A DNA stretch of 64,000 bases. Source: Rhizophagus irregularis (lineage: Eukaryota; Glomeromycota; Glomeromycetes; Glomerales; Glomeraceae). Made by a program: the position numbers and the translations under genes. The stretch spans positions 498,501-562,500 of the forward strand of contig NC_089456.1 in assembly GCF_026210795.1 (NCBI RefSeq), written 5' to 3'. Of this stretch, positions 11,520 through 21,576 are shown piece after piece. Every line of letters starts with the position of its first letter. The first letter of the stretch is position 1. The notes beneath the pieces were generated by a model. That model searched no databases. It was not told the DNA's origin and saw only the letters and a program-made list of their open reading frames with translations.

Positions 11520-12483
11520 ACCAATACAATAAATATGAAATGAGGATCTCTTGGTATTAAATCCCTATCTTTATATGATCTTTCAATTATTTAAATAAAA
11601 GTATTTTGGGTTATTTTTAAGAAGTTTTTTAAATAGATAACAAATATGAAAACATCACATTTCTGGTGTTTTACCACTATACCTATATTGCAGATTGTTT
11701 AATGCCTACATAATTATAGGATTCAAACCATTATAGTTGTTAGATGTAGGGACTTTATAGCAATTCATAACAAATTTGATGATTTATAGTGTTTTTAGTG
11801 ATTTTAAAGACTTATAGTGATTTATAGCAAGTATATTATAATAAAATATCAGATTTATTTTTATTCAATTATCCTCTTATTTAAAAAACTTCAGGGTAAA
11901 AATAGATTATATTTTTTTTGATTTGGTCTGATCACCATAAATGGCTAAACTATAAAATTTGTATTCCTGCTAGTTTCATGATAGTTCCAGAATAATTTCA
12001 GATGTTAGTAATCACAAGATGATCAACCAATCAGATTCTGTATAGTTAAAAAAAGAAATTTCATAACTAATATAATTCATGGCACAGTGTTTATTTTTTA
12101 ATTATTGATCATGCCATCAGGAATGCAGTATTACTATTATCTATGGATTTGGAAAAATAATAATTATCTGAATTATTAAGTCGGGATACATATTATTAGA
12201 GTGCAGTAAAATGAGGTGCAGTATTACACAACAATTACATAATTAGTATCTACAGTAAAAAATTTATATGCTCATTTATATGTATATTCCTAATCCATTT
12301 TAATAGTATACATAATTTTTATTATTTTATTTTTAGATATATTAATACTAAATATAATTATATAAATTGATTTGATTTTTTAAAATAATAAAGCAAATAG
12401 TAAATATAAAAAACAACTTTTTGTAATTAAATGACTATCATTTTTTTTTGTTTAAATGATATAAGACAGAGATTAAAGTATTT
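11520..12483. other. Gene-free AT-rich stretch
   Basis: No coding frame of note, no recognisable element, and only short AT-rich open frames. Confidence 0.5.
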
Positions 12484-13028
12484 CTATGAAAAGTCTTTAT
12501 ACTTAAAATATACTTAAAATAAGTATCAATTTTAATTCGCAATATACTTATAATATATCTAAAATATGCCTAAAATACTCTTAAAATATACTTTTAATGT
12601 ACTTGTTTTTTGCCCAAATACTTAAATTATATTTAAAATATACTTAAACTAAAATTTAAGTACAATATAAATGTATTTTTTATATGTTTAAAATATTCTT
12701 AAAATATACTTAAATTAAAATTTAAGTACAATATAAGTGTATTTTTTATATACTTAAAATATACTTAAATTGAATTTTAAGTACACTTTAAGAATATATT
12801 AAACATGCAAAAAATACACTTTTATTGTACTTAAATTCTAGTTTAAGTATATTTTAAATATAATTTAAATACTTGGGCAAAAAACAAGTACATTAAAAGT
12901 ATATTTTAAGAGTATTTTAGGCATATTTTAGATATATTATAAGTATATTGCGAATTAAAATTGATACTTATTTTAAGTATATTTTAATAAAATTTTAAGT
13001 ATATTTTAAATATAAAAACTTTTTATAG
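12484..13028. mobile_element. 545-bp near-perfect hairpin (foldback element)
   Basis: The two halves are reverse complements over about 260 bp each, meeting near 12755. Matching landmarks are GTACTTGTTTTTTGCCCAAA near 12600 with TTTGGGC-like GGGCAAAAAACAAGTAC near 12875, and AAGTATCAATTTTAATTCGC near 12520 with GCGAATTAAAATTGATACTT near 12950. The arms are largely made of the motif ACTTAAAATAT. The ends CTATGAAAAG and CTTTTTATAG are flanked by GTATTT on both sides (12478-12483, 13030-13035), a possible duplication. No protein frame. The small number of arm mismatches indicates either recent arrival or arm homogenisation. Confidence 0.85.
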
Positions 13029-13681
13029 GGTATTTGATTAAATATATCTTGATATTAGTTAATTTGCATTTAAGATATCAATCATTTTATAATAGGGTCA
13101 AATTGATGGTAATTTATAACATGGCATAACAGTACATAATGAAAATGAAAAATCATTATTATCATTATCATTAGCCATTTTTTTTTTATTTTGTCCTTTT
13201 GTGATGTATTTTTTATTAGAGTTATATGTATTCCATTATTTTTAATTTCACAAGCCTTATTAATCTTTTTAACTGTTAATAAAATATTGGTCTAAAATGA
13301 CAAGTGCAGTTATTATAAATATCTAATAAAAAATATACTTCTTTCAAACCCATACTTGCCAGTTTATAAGATCTATTATTCCTTTTAAAAAATCTTTAAA
13401 ATCATTGAAAGTTACAGGTATTTTTATACGTAAAAACTAGTTAAGTAAATAGACTAACAGATAAGAACGAATTAGATATTTGATATCTATATAACTGCCT
13501 ATAAAAATATTATAAAATTTCAATATTATTATCTACAATACATATTAGCAATATATTCATATATAATTTTTTAGTACATGTTCTAATACTTTATTTAATA
13601 GTCACATTGAGTTCTTATATAATTTAATATAATCATCATATTTTTTAGACTCAGGTATCTTTAGATCTTTTGAACATTTAA

Positions 13682-14875
13682 TGATTACTATAACTTAATT
13701 TTTTCTTTTCATTTTAATTGCTTTAAAAATTCCATCAATTTTATGACTTTTCATATCAGAAGTCGTAACTTTAATCCTAAGTAAAATAAAATTATTAGTA
13801 GATGTGATTGTCAATACTTTAAAATTATAATAGCACTTGCCATCCACCTAATGTTACTATCTGAAATTCATTTAACGATAAAATTCAAAAATCTGAAATT
13901 CAAAAATTTTATTTTTAATGAAAAAATTGGTAAATCTGAAACTTTCCTAAATTATAATTAGGTTCAGAAAAACATAAAAACAGTTTCGCCAATTAAGTTT
14001 ATTATAAAAAATAGTTTCAGATTAAATTTTGACTAAACTAAAATTTTGAAAAAATAATTTTGGCAAGCATTCTTACATCTACTATTTAGTATATTATTGT
14101 ATATTTAGAATAATCTATTGAAGATATAAACCACAATGTCAATTAATATTCATTTGAGATAAAAGAAATCAGATTTGTGAATAATGGGTATTTTTAAATA
14201 AACAGTTTTAGATAAACTTTTAATACTGCAATAATTACTATAGTTTAATTTTTTCTTTTGTTTTGATTACTTTAAAAATTCCATTAATTTTATGATTTCT
14301 TATATCAGAAGTTGTAACTTTGATTCTGAGCAGAATAGAATTATTAGCAGATATAATTATCAATATTTTAAAATCATAATAGTACTTGCCATATATTATC
14401 CAGCATATTATTGTGTATTCAAAATAGCTTATTGAAATATAAACCATAGTATTAACTAAGTATATTTATTCAAAATGAAAAAAATCAGATTCATGAATAA
14501 TAGGCACTTTTAAGTAAACAGTTTTAGATAAACTTCTAATATTGTAATAATTACTATAGCTTAATTTTTTTTTTCATTTTGATTGCTTTAAAAATTCTAT
14601 TAATTTTATAACTTTTCATATCAGAATTTGTAATTTTGATTTTGAGCAGAATAGAATTATTAGCAGATACAATTATCAATACTTTAAAATTATAATAGCA
14701 CTTTCCATCTACTATCCAGATGCTTATTCAATATATCATTATGCATTCAGAATAGCTTATTAAAGATATAAACTACAGTATTAACTAAGTATATTCATTT
14801 GAAATAAAAAAAATTAAATTTGTGAGTAATAGACGCTTCCAATTGAACAGTTTTGAATAAACTTTTAATACTATT
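13682..14875. repeat. Three tandem direct repeats of about 320 bp
   Basis: Unit 1 is 13682-14230 (314 bp once the inserted element and its duplicated site are removed), unit 2 is 14231-14547, and unit 3 is 14548-14875. Shared landmarks are ATTACTATAGCTTAATTTTT, TTATCAGCAGATA-type blocks, ATAGCACTTGCCAT and AACAGTTTTAGATAAACTT. On the minus strand each unit keeps a protein-like stretch including KVTTSD and IKINGIFKAIK-like pieces, so the repeats may be duplicated remains of an unidentified coding sequence. Stops interrupt all three. Confidence 0.8.
13849..14075. mobile_element. hAT-like MITE nested in direct repeat unit 1
   Basis: This 227-bp insert splits unit 1 of the direct repeats. Left end TAATGTTACTATCTGAAA and right end TTTGGCAAGCATTCTTA resemble the ends of the 9932-10175 element (TAAGGTTGCTTGCC). 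It is flanked by CATCCACC (13841-13848) and CATCTACT (14076-14083), an 8-bp duplication with two differences. Unit 3 of the direct repeat has the uninterrupted site, CATCTACT followed by ATCC, which supports a real insertion event. Inside are GAAACT-like motifs but no frame. Confidence 0.75.
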
Positions 14876-16429
14876 TAAATATATTATGCAGAATATAAAT
14901 TTTAAGTAAAGAACTTAAAGAATCCAAATAAATTTGACTTCTAATATTAATTTTTATAAATAGTTGTAAATTTAAAAATCAAGTAAATATAATAATTATA
15001 AATCAGAATTATTATCTTTTAGCTAATTATAATAATGTAAATTTACAGTTTACATTAATAATATTACAACTGCTAAAGGTTGTAATTCAATATATAACTA
15101 TAATTGTTACTTATAATAATTAAAACTCTAAATGAAGTCAGATCAGATTGGATAATTGGCTTGACCTAATTTAAGATGAGTTATGAATTTAATAATCTAA
15201 TTCAAATATCACAGATTAGTTTAAATATCTGATCTGACCTTTTATATATTATTTATATCAAATTGAATTAGATATCTAATCTGCTAATTTATTGATATTT
15301 AAAAAAACATTTTTTTTTTTTAATAAAAAAATGAGTTTGTTGTTTTTTAATAAAAAATATTTTTTTATTTTTTTTAATTAAAAATGTCAAATTATATTTT
15401 TTTTATTTCTTTTAATTAAAATACACTTTTTTTTATTTTTTAATGAAAAATATTATATTTGATATTTTTGATTAAAAAATAATATTTTTGTTATTATTTT
15501 TAATAAAAAAATATTAAATCCAGAATCCAAATTAAAAAAAAAGGTAGATATATAAAAAATACTAAAACATTTTTTTTTTAACTTAAAATAACAATATATA
15601 TATATATTAGATTAATGAATTAGATCATGACTAATTTAATCTGAAGTCAAATCATTAAATTTACTACTTAATCTGAATTTTCAGGTTAGAGTTGTTTTTC
15701 TAAATCTCTCCAAAATTCTATGATTAGTTTTTCTAAAAATTTACAATAATTTTATATTAATTTCAATAAAATTTTAGCAATTTTAGTATTTATAATAAGT
15801 TTTATTGAGTTTTGCTTTTTTTTAAAGTTTTACCAACTTTTAATATGACTTTTATATAGTTTTAACCAAATTTTACTATTTTGGCATTTTACTAACTTGC
15901 CAAAACCCTTTAGTTTCTTTAGCAACCTTACCTAATCTATCAGATTAAATTCAAAACTCTAATAATAATTAGTATTATACAATTATCTTGACTTTTAATA
16001 ATTTGAATTTAAACAAACTTTTTTGTTTTGTAAAACCAGACTTGTAAAACTAAATGAAAGCTATAAATAAAAAAAGTTTATTAAAATTGAATTACTAGAA
16101 GTCAAAATAATGTATTATGATAATTATACTGTATATAAAAATAATTAAATTACTTATAAATATATTTAAATATATAAATATCATGTAATACATAGTATAA
16201 ATCTGATTTGAAGCTTAACTTCTTCACCTCCTTTTAAATCAGCTAATTTCTATTACATCCCTAATAAAAAATCAGAAAACCATCATATAATGAATATGGA
16301 ATTAGTAGTTTTTTTGTGAAAGAACTATTAAACATAACCAAATTTTATTATTATAATAAATACTATTACAATCTTATAGATAATTCACTGCTTTATTCTG
16401 AATAATAATATTTACAAAATTTCTAAGCC
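14876..16429. other. AT-rich stretch with small dispersed repeat
   Basis: A 60-bp block, GCAGAATATAAATTTTAAGT and following, at about 14885-14945 recurs at about 16704-16760 (GCAGAATATAAATTTTGAAT). Between 15300 and 15600 there are irregular TTTTTAAT/ATTAAAAA runs. No gene is apparent. Confidence 0.5.
15675..15930. mobile_element. Possible diverged third member of the hAT-like MITE family
   Basis: The right end ends in GCAACCTTA, the exact terminal nine bases of the 9932-10175 element, preceded by TTGCCAAAACCC-like sequence. CCTAATCT after it resembles CTTAATCT at 15667-15674. The left terminal repeat is not recognisable, so this is tentative. Confidence 0.35.
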
Positions 16430-17440
16430 TTTGAATTTATTTCTTAACAAATCCTTTGCTTTATTCAACTTTTCTTATCTATTAAAATATAAGTGAATGG
16501 TTTTATTCTTTCAATAAAACAAACCATTAGTTACAAATAAATCCCATATTACTTGATTTTGAATTGTATTAATATTTTTAATATCAAACTTTATGATATT
16601 ATTGGTTGAATAAGCTTTGTATCCATATGCAAAAGATTTGTAATGATCATCAAGCAGTTTAAGGATAATATTCTTTTTATCTTTAAAGGTACTAGAGATT
16701 CTGATGCAGAATATAAATTTTGAATAAAGAACTTGAAAATTTTAAATAAACTTGACTCTATACACAAATTCCAAAACTACACTTCAATCTTTTACTTGTA
16801 GTTAAATACTATTATGATAAATTGATAATCACCATCACTTGTTACTAAAACCAGAATATTAGGACTTTCTTGAAAGATGACTTCTGCAATTTTAAGTGTA
16901 AAAAAGTTATTGACTCCTTTCTTATGGTTTATGATATTTCTATCAAACACTTTAACATCAAAGCCTTAATCCATAATTCTATCCTATAATGAATTATTTG
17001 GCAGTGATTGGAAACCAATAATGATTGGTTTACTTCCAAATTCATGATTCTCTTTAAGTATATTGATAAGTGAACCATAGTCATAGGTGATATTATTATA
17101 TTTGCATCTGTAATTCATTCCCTCATTCCTTTGAATAGTAGTTAAGAAGAAATTAGAATTATCAATAAAGATATAAGCAAGTTCAGATTGACTTATTCTG
17201 GTTACTTAACATGTAATGATAGAAAGAATCAGTGAATAAAAGAATGTGGTAATCAATAGATACTCAAAGTCATTTAACTGTGATATTGTACCTTGTGTGA
17301 GATGGACCTGCTTTAATATGAAAAAAAGAGATCAGACATAATTGACATTTTGTTACTGCAAATTTCTTGTTTGAGAGGTAAAGCATTGGGAGACACTCAT
17401 CTGGAGGTGGTTGTGATGGTGGCAACAATGCTGATGTAAT
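16430..17440 (-). pseudogene. Decayed NYN-domain (PIN-like nuclease family) gene
   Basis: Read on the minus strand from about 17178, one frame gives AYIFIDNSNFF, then GSKPIIIGFQ, GFDVKVFDRN and ILVLVTSDGDYQF. This is the order of blocks in NYN domains (LabA/DUF88, PIN-like fold). The first Asp (FIDNSN) and the SDGDY pair are present, but the usual KxVD aspartate reads KGVN. Two in-frame stops, TAG and TAA, lie near 16996 and 16981 while the frame itself is kept. A further coding-like stretch in the lower part (KLLDDHYKSFAYGYKAY, about 16600-16690) is probably the C-terminal region, and it also carries stops. Upstream at about 17330-17440 the same strand has a piece with PPSQPPPDECLPMLYL that may be an N-terminal exon. 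Family role: RNA binding or cleavage. I judge it non-functional. Confidence 0.75.
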
Positions 17441-17826
17441 CTTCAAATATCTTTTTTATCATTACAGAAATATAATCAAAATAGTTGTATCATACAATTG
17501 TTTACATCTAGATAATAGTTATGTTTTCCAGGTTGAAGTTTACAAAAATGAAAATGACAATGACAATAAGAAAATTGATGATGAGAGAATTCCGCTTGAG
17601 GAATTTAAAATTGGACAACTCAAGAGGCTTATCTCTCATAGAGGAATGTTTTGGAGGTTCTGATATAATAAATCTTTGCAAGTTGACATCGATGAAAGTG
17701 TGCTTAATCATAGATCTACTGAAGCAGATAGTGAAAACCTTGGAGGTGTGATTATGAAACGTCAATGCAAGTTTATAAAATATTTTCAAGATGGATATAA
17801 ACCTATGAAGGAGAAACTAGATTAAG
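17388..17826 (+). pseudogene. Degraded unidentified coding sequence
   Basis: A plus-strand frame reads GRHSSGGGCDGGNNAD, then after a possible 97-bp GT-AG intron (17436-17532) VEVYKNENDNDNKKIDDER, IPLEEFKIGQLKRLISHRG, an in-frame TGA, and a tail ending in KYFQDGYKPMKEKLD before a TAA. The composition (acidic, Asn-rich, then mixed charged) is protein-like, unlike the random AT frames nearby, and only one stop breaks it. I do not recognise the family. Its first part overlaps, on the other strand, the possible first exon of the NYN pseudogene, so one of the two readings there is probably wrong. Confidence 0.5.
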
Positions 17827-17904
17827 GGTATACTATATATATACTTTTCTGAATACATCGTTGCATAAACTTTTTGTGGCTTGTAGTGACGTAATACAGC
17901 AAAT

Positions 17905-18190
17905 AAAATGGATACTTCGATAAACATGGTAATTTATCAGTATATGAAAAAAACGGTTTTTATCATGACTCATTAGATTTTGGTTCTCCCGACGAATTCT
18001 CAGGGTATTTATTAAAAAGTGAATTAATATTACGTAATTTTTAGGTCGTACGAATGGTCATACGATTATCGAGTATTTGGTCGATCAGTGTGGCTTTTTT
18101 TTGAGCCGATTATGTATGACAAACATATTCTTTCCTTGAAACGCGAAAAACAAATTATTGAAGTCCAATTCAGGTATTTTCGGAGTACTT
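17905..18190 (+). pseudogene. Two-exon coding remnant, unidentified
   Basis: An open stretch reads YFDKHGNLSVYEKNGFYHD and DFGSPDEFSG. A 40-bp GT-AG intron (about 18007-18044) joins it in phase to SYEWSYDYRVFGRSVWLFF and FEPIMYDKHILSLKREKQ. Codon use is GC-richer than the desert and splicing improves the frame, so this was once coding. No start is found (a TAA lies upstream in frame), and shortly after it the sequence turns into the inverted TANGO2-like copy. I treat it as a truncated gene piece at a rearrangement edge. Family not recognised. Confidence 0.45.
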
Positions 18191-18215
18191 GCAAGAAAAC
18201 GATTTCGAAGCTTGA

Positions 18216-18545
18216 AAAAAAAAAAATTTAATTATAATGAATAAATAAATTAACAAAATCAACCCATTTTTACTTAAATTAATTATTTAAAGTAAAACAA
18301 GCGCACCTGAAAATTAAATAAGGAAACAAATTTATGGAAGCATTCAATTAGAATACCAAAATATGATGGGGAGATGGATCATACGTCAATGTTATTCTAG
18401 TAGATCGTGATAACGATGTTTTATTTATAGAATAAAATTATTTTTGATGAAAATGAGGAAATATGGTTCAGATTCATTAAATAAGTTATAGATTATACTT
18501 AATCCATTAATATCGTAATAATAAAATTATCTACCATAAGGTCTT
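18216..18545 (+). pseudogene. Inverted partial copy of the TANGO2-like gene (intron 2, last exon, 3' flank)
   Basis: This stretch matches the reverse complement of about 22222-22595 with many differences. Landmarks in order are TTTAATTATAATGAATAAAT, TTTATGGAAGCATTCAATTA, GTAGATCGTGATAAC and ACCATAAGGTC. It contains the TANGO2 intron 2 end, the whole last exon and its 3' flank, but no earlier exon. Deletions remove the GCCACACGCACG part of the exon and shorten the tail, and the frame is broken. The parent is intact 4 kb away in the opposite orientation. Confidence 0.85.
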
Positions 18546-19616
18546 ATTGTATTAGCTCTCTGTATTGTGAAACTAGATGATTCATATATTTGCATCCGTG
18601 CGACTCCATTAAAAAGCAATTGAAAGCTGGAATCTCGGAACGTGTCTAAGCCTCACAAATTTCTTTTTTTTCACAATTTGTATTTAAAACTGAGTGACGA
18701 AGTCACACAGATTTATGTCTATTTAAACCATGTATCCATTTAGTTAACGAACAAATAACCCTACCGCCTGGGTGAAAATCTTTGGGTGAGTGAAAATTTT
18801 TAGTGTTGCGTAAGTGGCGTAAGATTAAAAAAAATATGCCTTGAAATTTTCTACAAATCAAATGCTAGCGGTAAAATAATTTTAATATCATCCAAGAATT
18901 GAATATCCAAGTTGTACAAGGTCAAAATAATATTTAAGCCACTCTTATCATCTTTTGATTTTCGCGAAAAGGGCTGAGTATATTAATTTATGACATCAAA
19001 ACTACGTAAGAAAAAAAAGAAGGTATAAACTGCGGCGCATTACAAAATAACTCACGATCTTCAAATTTAAAGATTATCCTGTTTTTAACGTTTCCTTGTG
19101 GCTAATTTGTTTCGCTATAGAGTTGACAAGTAATTTTCTTGATTTTTGCCGAAAATTGAACTCGTCAAATAACCTGATAAAAAAAAATTTTTCAAGTTAT
19201 ATATATAATTCGACGAGATTTAATTAAGAAAAAAAAAAAATATTTTTTTTTATTTTTCAGCTGACTACTTTTAAAGATGGCGCAGTTAACTGGTGGAGCC
19301 ACAGATGGCAATAATTTCATGAGAACTAACTTTTTTTTTTCCACTTTTTATGATTATAAAATTTGAGAAAAAGTATAAAAAAACCTCTGGTTTTTTTTGT
19401 TGAGGCTCTGGCGATCGTTAATAATTTTTCGCATTTATTTTATTAAAAAACCAAATTTTTTTGATTATTTCGGCCAAAAAAAGTTAAAGCATTGTTTTAT
19501 AACCACCACAACAAATCAATAAAAATTTTCTAGTTAGTGCAGTTTGCTGGACTGAGCACGTGTTTACTTAAAACACACGGAACGTTCATATTTAATATAA
19601 TTATTAAAATTCAGAA
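18546..19616. other. Intergenic stretch upstream of the membrane-protein gene
   Basis: No supported gene. The GC content is higher than in the first 17 kb. A short ATG frame at 19277 (MAQLTGGATDGNNFM) reads only about 30 codons and has no support. The promoter of the following gene should lie near the right end, but no clear TATA element was identified. Confidence 0.4.
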
Positions 19617-20558
19617 ATGTCCTCTTCGATAAGTTCACCAATTACTTATATAAATACAAGTGTTAGTAATGAATCTATACCATCTATATCGGAGTCGCCA
19701 ATCGTTCCTAAACATCGAGTTGATAAACCACTTATTATAGTAACGAAAACAGATATCCCTGCTCAAGAAACAAAAAAAGAGGAAGTATCGGATAAAGGAT
19801 GTGCGAAAGTTTGTAGATATATACTTATACGGAGCAAAAGAGTTTTCGAGATTTTAACATATTTTCGGTTGGTCGTCGCTATTGCGCTTAATATTTTGAT
19901 TATTATTGATTTGATTTCAATAAGACAAAAAAAAGCAAACCTGTTTTGGATGGAAGTTCTTACGCAGGTAAATTGATTAAAAAAAAAGTGATTTTTTACG
20001 ATAACATTATTACGATATATTACAATACATTTATTATGAAACAAAAATGCAGGTTATTAATGCCGAATTTACATTATTGACAATTATATCACATCCTAAA
20101 AGAATTATTAATTTACCAAGGGCAATAAAAATATATATCGCTAGTAGAAAAATACCTTACCAACAAAACGAACTATTTACACCTAATATAAAAGAAACAC
20201 AAAAGAATGTTTATAAGAATTATGATTGGTATTTATATGAAGCGACAAGAGCTGACTTAATATGCTCACCAGGGAAACTTTTAGTTATCCTCTTAATTTG
20301 GAATTTAGGAAGCTTAGCGCAATACGGTATTTGTGGTATGATTAGAACTTTATATTTATTACATGTGTAATAAAATCAAAAAAAAAAAACTAATTTGATC
20401 GATTTTTGATAGTAATCTTATGGTTTTTTCCGCAACAAGAACGACCTCTAGAAATATATGCTATTTTAATTGCAATAGTATTAACATGTGAAATCTTACC
20501 CATACCTTTAGTAGTAAAACAATATAAAAAAGTTATAATAGCTAAGGGTGAAAAATGA
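19617..20558 (+). CDS. Multi-pass membrane protein of unknown function
   Basis: Three exons: 19617-19967, 20053-20326 and 20413-20558, giving 256 residues with the phase closing. Residues 1-55 are Ser/Thr/Pro-rich and probably cytosolic. Hydrophobic segments include YFRLVVAIALNILIIIDLI (about 80-100), LLVILLIWNLGSLAQYVIL (about 190-215) and IYAILIAIVLTCEILPI (about 222-240), with a weaker one near 118-130. A basic tail VVKQYKKVIIAKGEK closes it. Exon 2 could be read through to a stop at 20370, but the clearly coding sequence at 20413-20558 with its own hydrophobic helix favours splicing at the GTATTT donor. I recognise no family. It could be a lineage-specific protein. A start slightly downstream is possible but less likely. 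Confidence 0.65.
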
Positions 20559-20949
20559 TTTAATACATTTCCCATAAAAACTCGATAAAAAATATCGCAA
20601 AGCGTGATAAATTTTGTTTTGATATCAAACATTTGATTTAAACAAATTAATATTACTTTGTAGTTTGTAATGAGCATATTGCGTACAATGTTACGTTCTA
20701 CTTTGCTATTGGATTTTAAAACCCATTGAAACCTAAGGTAATTTTTTTAACGGTTAAAGCATTAATAGGATTTAAGGTTAAAAAATGAGCTCTTGTCATA
20801 TGATCTTAAAAGTGTAACTATGCTAGTTATTACTTATAAATTTGGTTCGTGAAAATATCAAACTCGCCATTGCTGGTCTTGTTATTGTAGTTACACAAGG
20901 AAATCCATATGCTGATCACTAACTAAGTTGGACAGTTTGGGACGTCTCG
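20559..20949. other. Short intergenic region
   Basis: It lies between the membrane-protein gene and the HSBP1-like gene, both on the plus strand. No coding sequence is seen. It carries the terminator of the first gene and the promoter of the second. Confidence 0.4.
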
Positions 20950-20957
20950 TATAAATA
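20950..20957 (+). promoter_or_regulatory. TATA box of the HSBP1-like gene
   Basis: TATAAATA stands 40 bp before the ATG at 20998, in a GC-richer context than most of the region. If it is used, the transcript leader would be very short (10-20 bases). Confidence 0.45.
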
Positions 20958-20997
20958 AAGACCGAAAAAATTTTCTCTCAAAAAATATAAAAAAAAC

Positions 20998-21576
20998 ATG
21001 TCTGATATTCCGCCACCACCACCACCTCCCCCTCCACCACCGCCGCAGCCGCAATCTCAAACTGATAGCAAACCGGAAACTGAGGAAACTATTAAAGATA
21101 CTTCTGATGCTGTTCTAGCGGATATACAGTCACCTCAAGAACTTACGGCATATGTAAGTTTATTATATTTTTAACGTTGAAAAGTTGAAAATTATGTTAC
21201 ATTTTTTTTTTTCTTTTTGAAATTAACGAATTTCTTTTTATATGTACATATATATATAAGGTTGAAACTGTACTTTTACAATTGGTATTTATTTACTTAA
21301 CGATTTTGCTTCAAATTATTTGAATTTTTGACTAATCTATTTGTATAATTCAAGCAAACAAAATTCGATGATTTATCATTACATTTATTTTCAAAAAGTA
21401 TAATTAATCTATTAATTAATGATATTTCTTTTTTAATTTAAACAAATTTTACTAACTTAAAATTTTTTTTAGTGGATGATATGGCATCACGGATAGATGT
21501 GCTTGAAAAATCTTTAGAAGAATTATTGCAACAATCTATATCTGAAGAAATTGTAACTGAAGAATCAAAATCATGA
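20998..21576 (+). CDS. HSBP1: Heat shock factor-binding protein 1-like
   Basis: Four exons (20998-21153, 21261-21284, 21355-21397, 21473-21576) give 108 residues. Residues 1-50 are a Pro-rich leader starting MSDIPPP and continuing with Gln/Ser/Thr/Glu, then the conserved core: SPQELTAY, VETVLLQLQTKFDDLS, and MDDMASRIDVLEKSLEELL. The DDM-SRID-LEKS block is the signature of HSBP1, a small coiled coil (about 75 residues in animals) that forms trimers/hexamers, binds the heptad region of trimeric HSF1 and damps heat-shock transcription; it is also tied to WASH-complex assembly. The family core is complete here, and the Pro-rich leader makes the protein longer than the animal one. Two exons are only 24 and 43 nt, so automatic gene finders may miss this gene. 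Confidence 0.85.
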
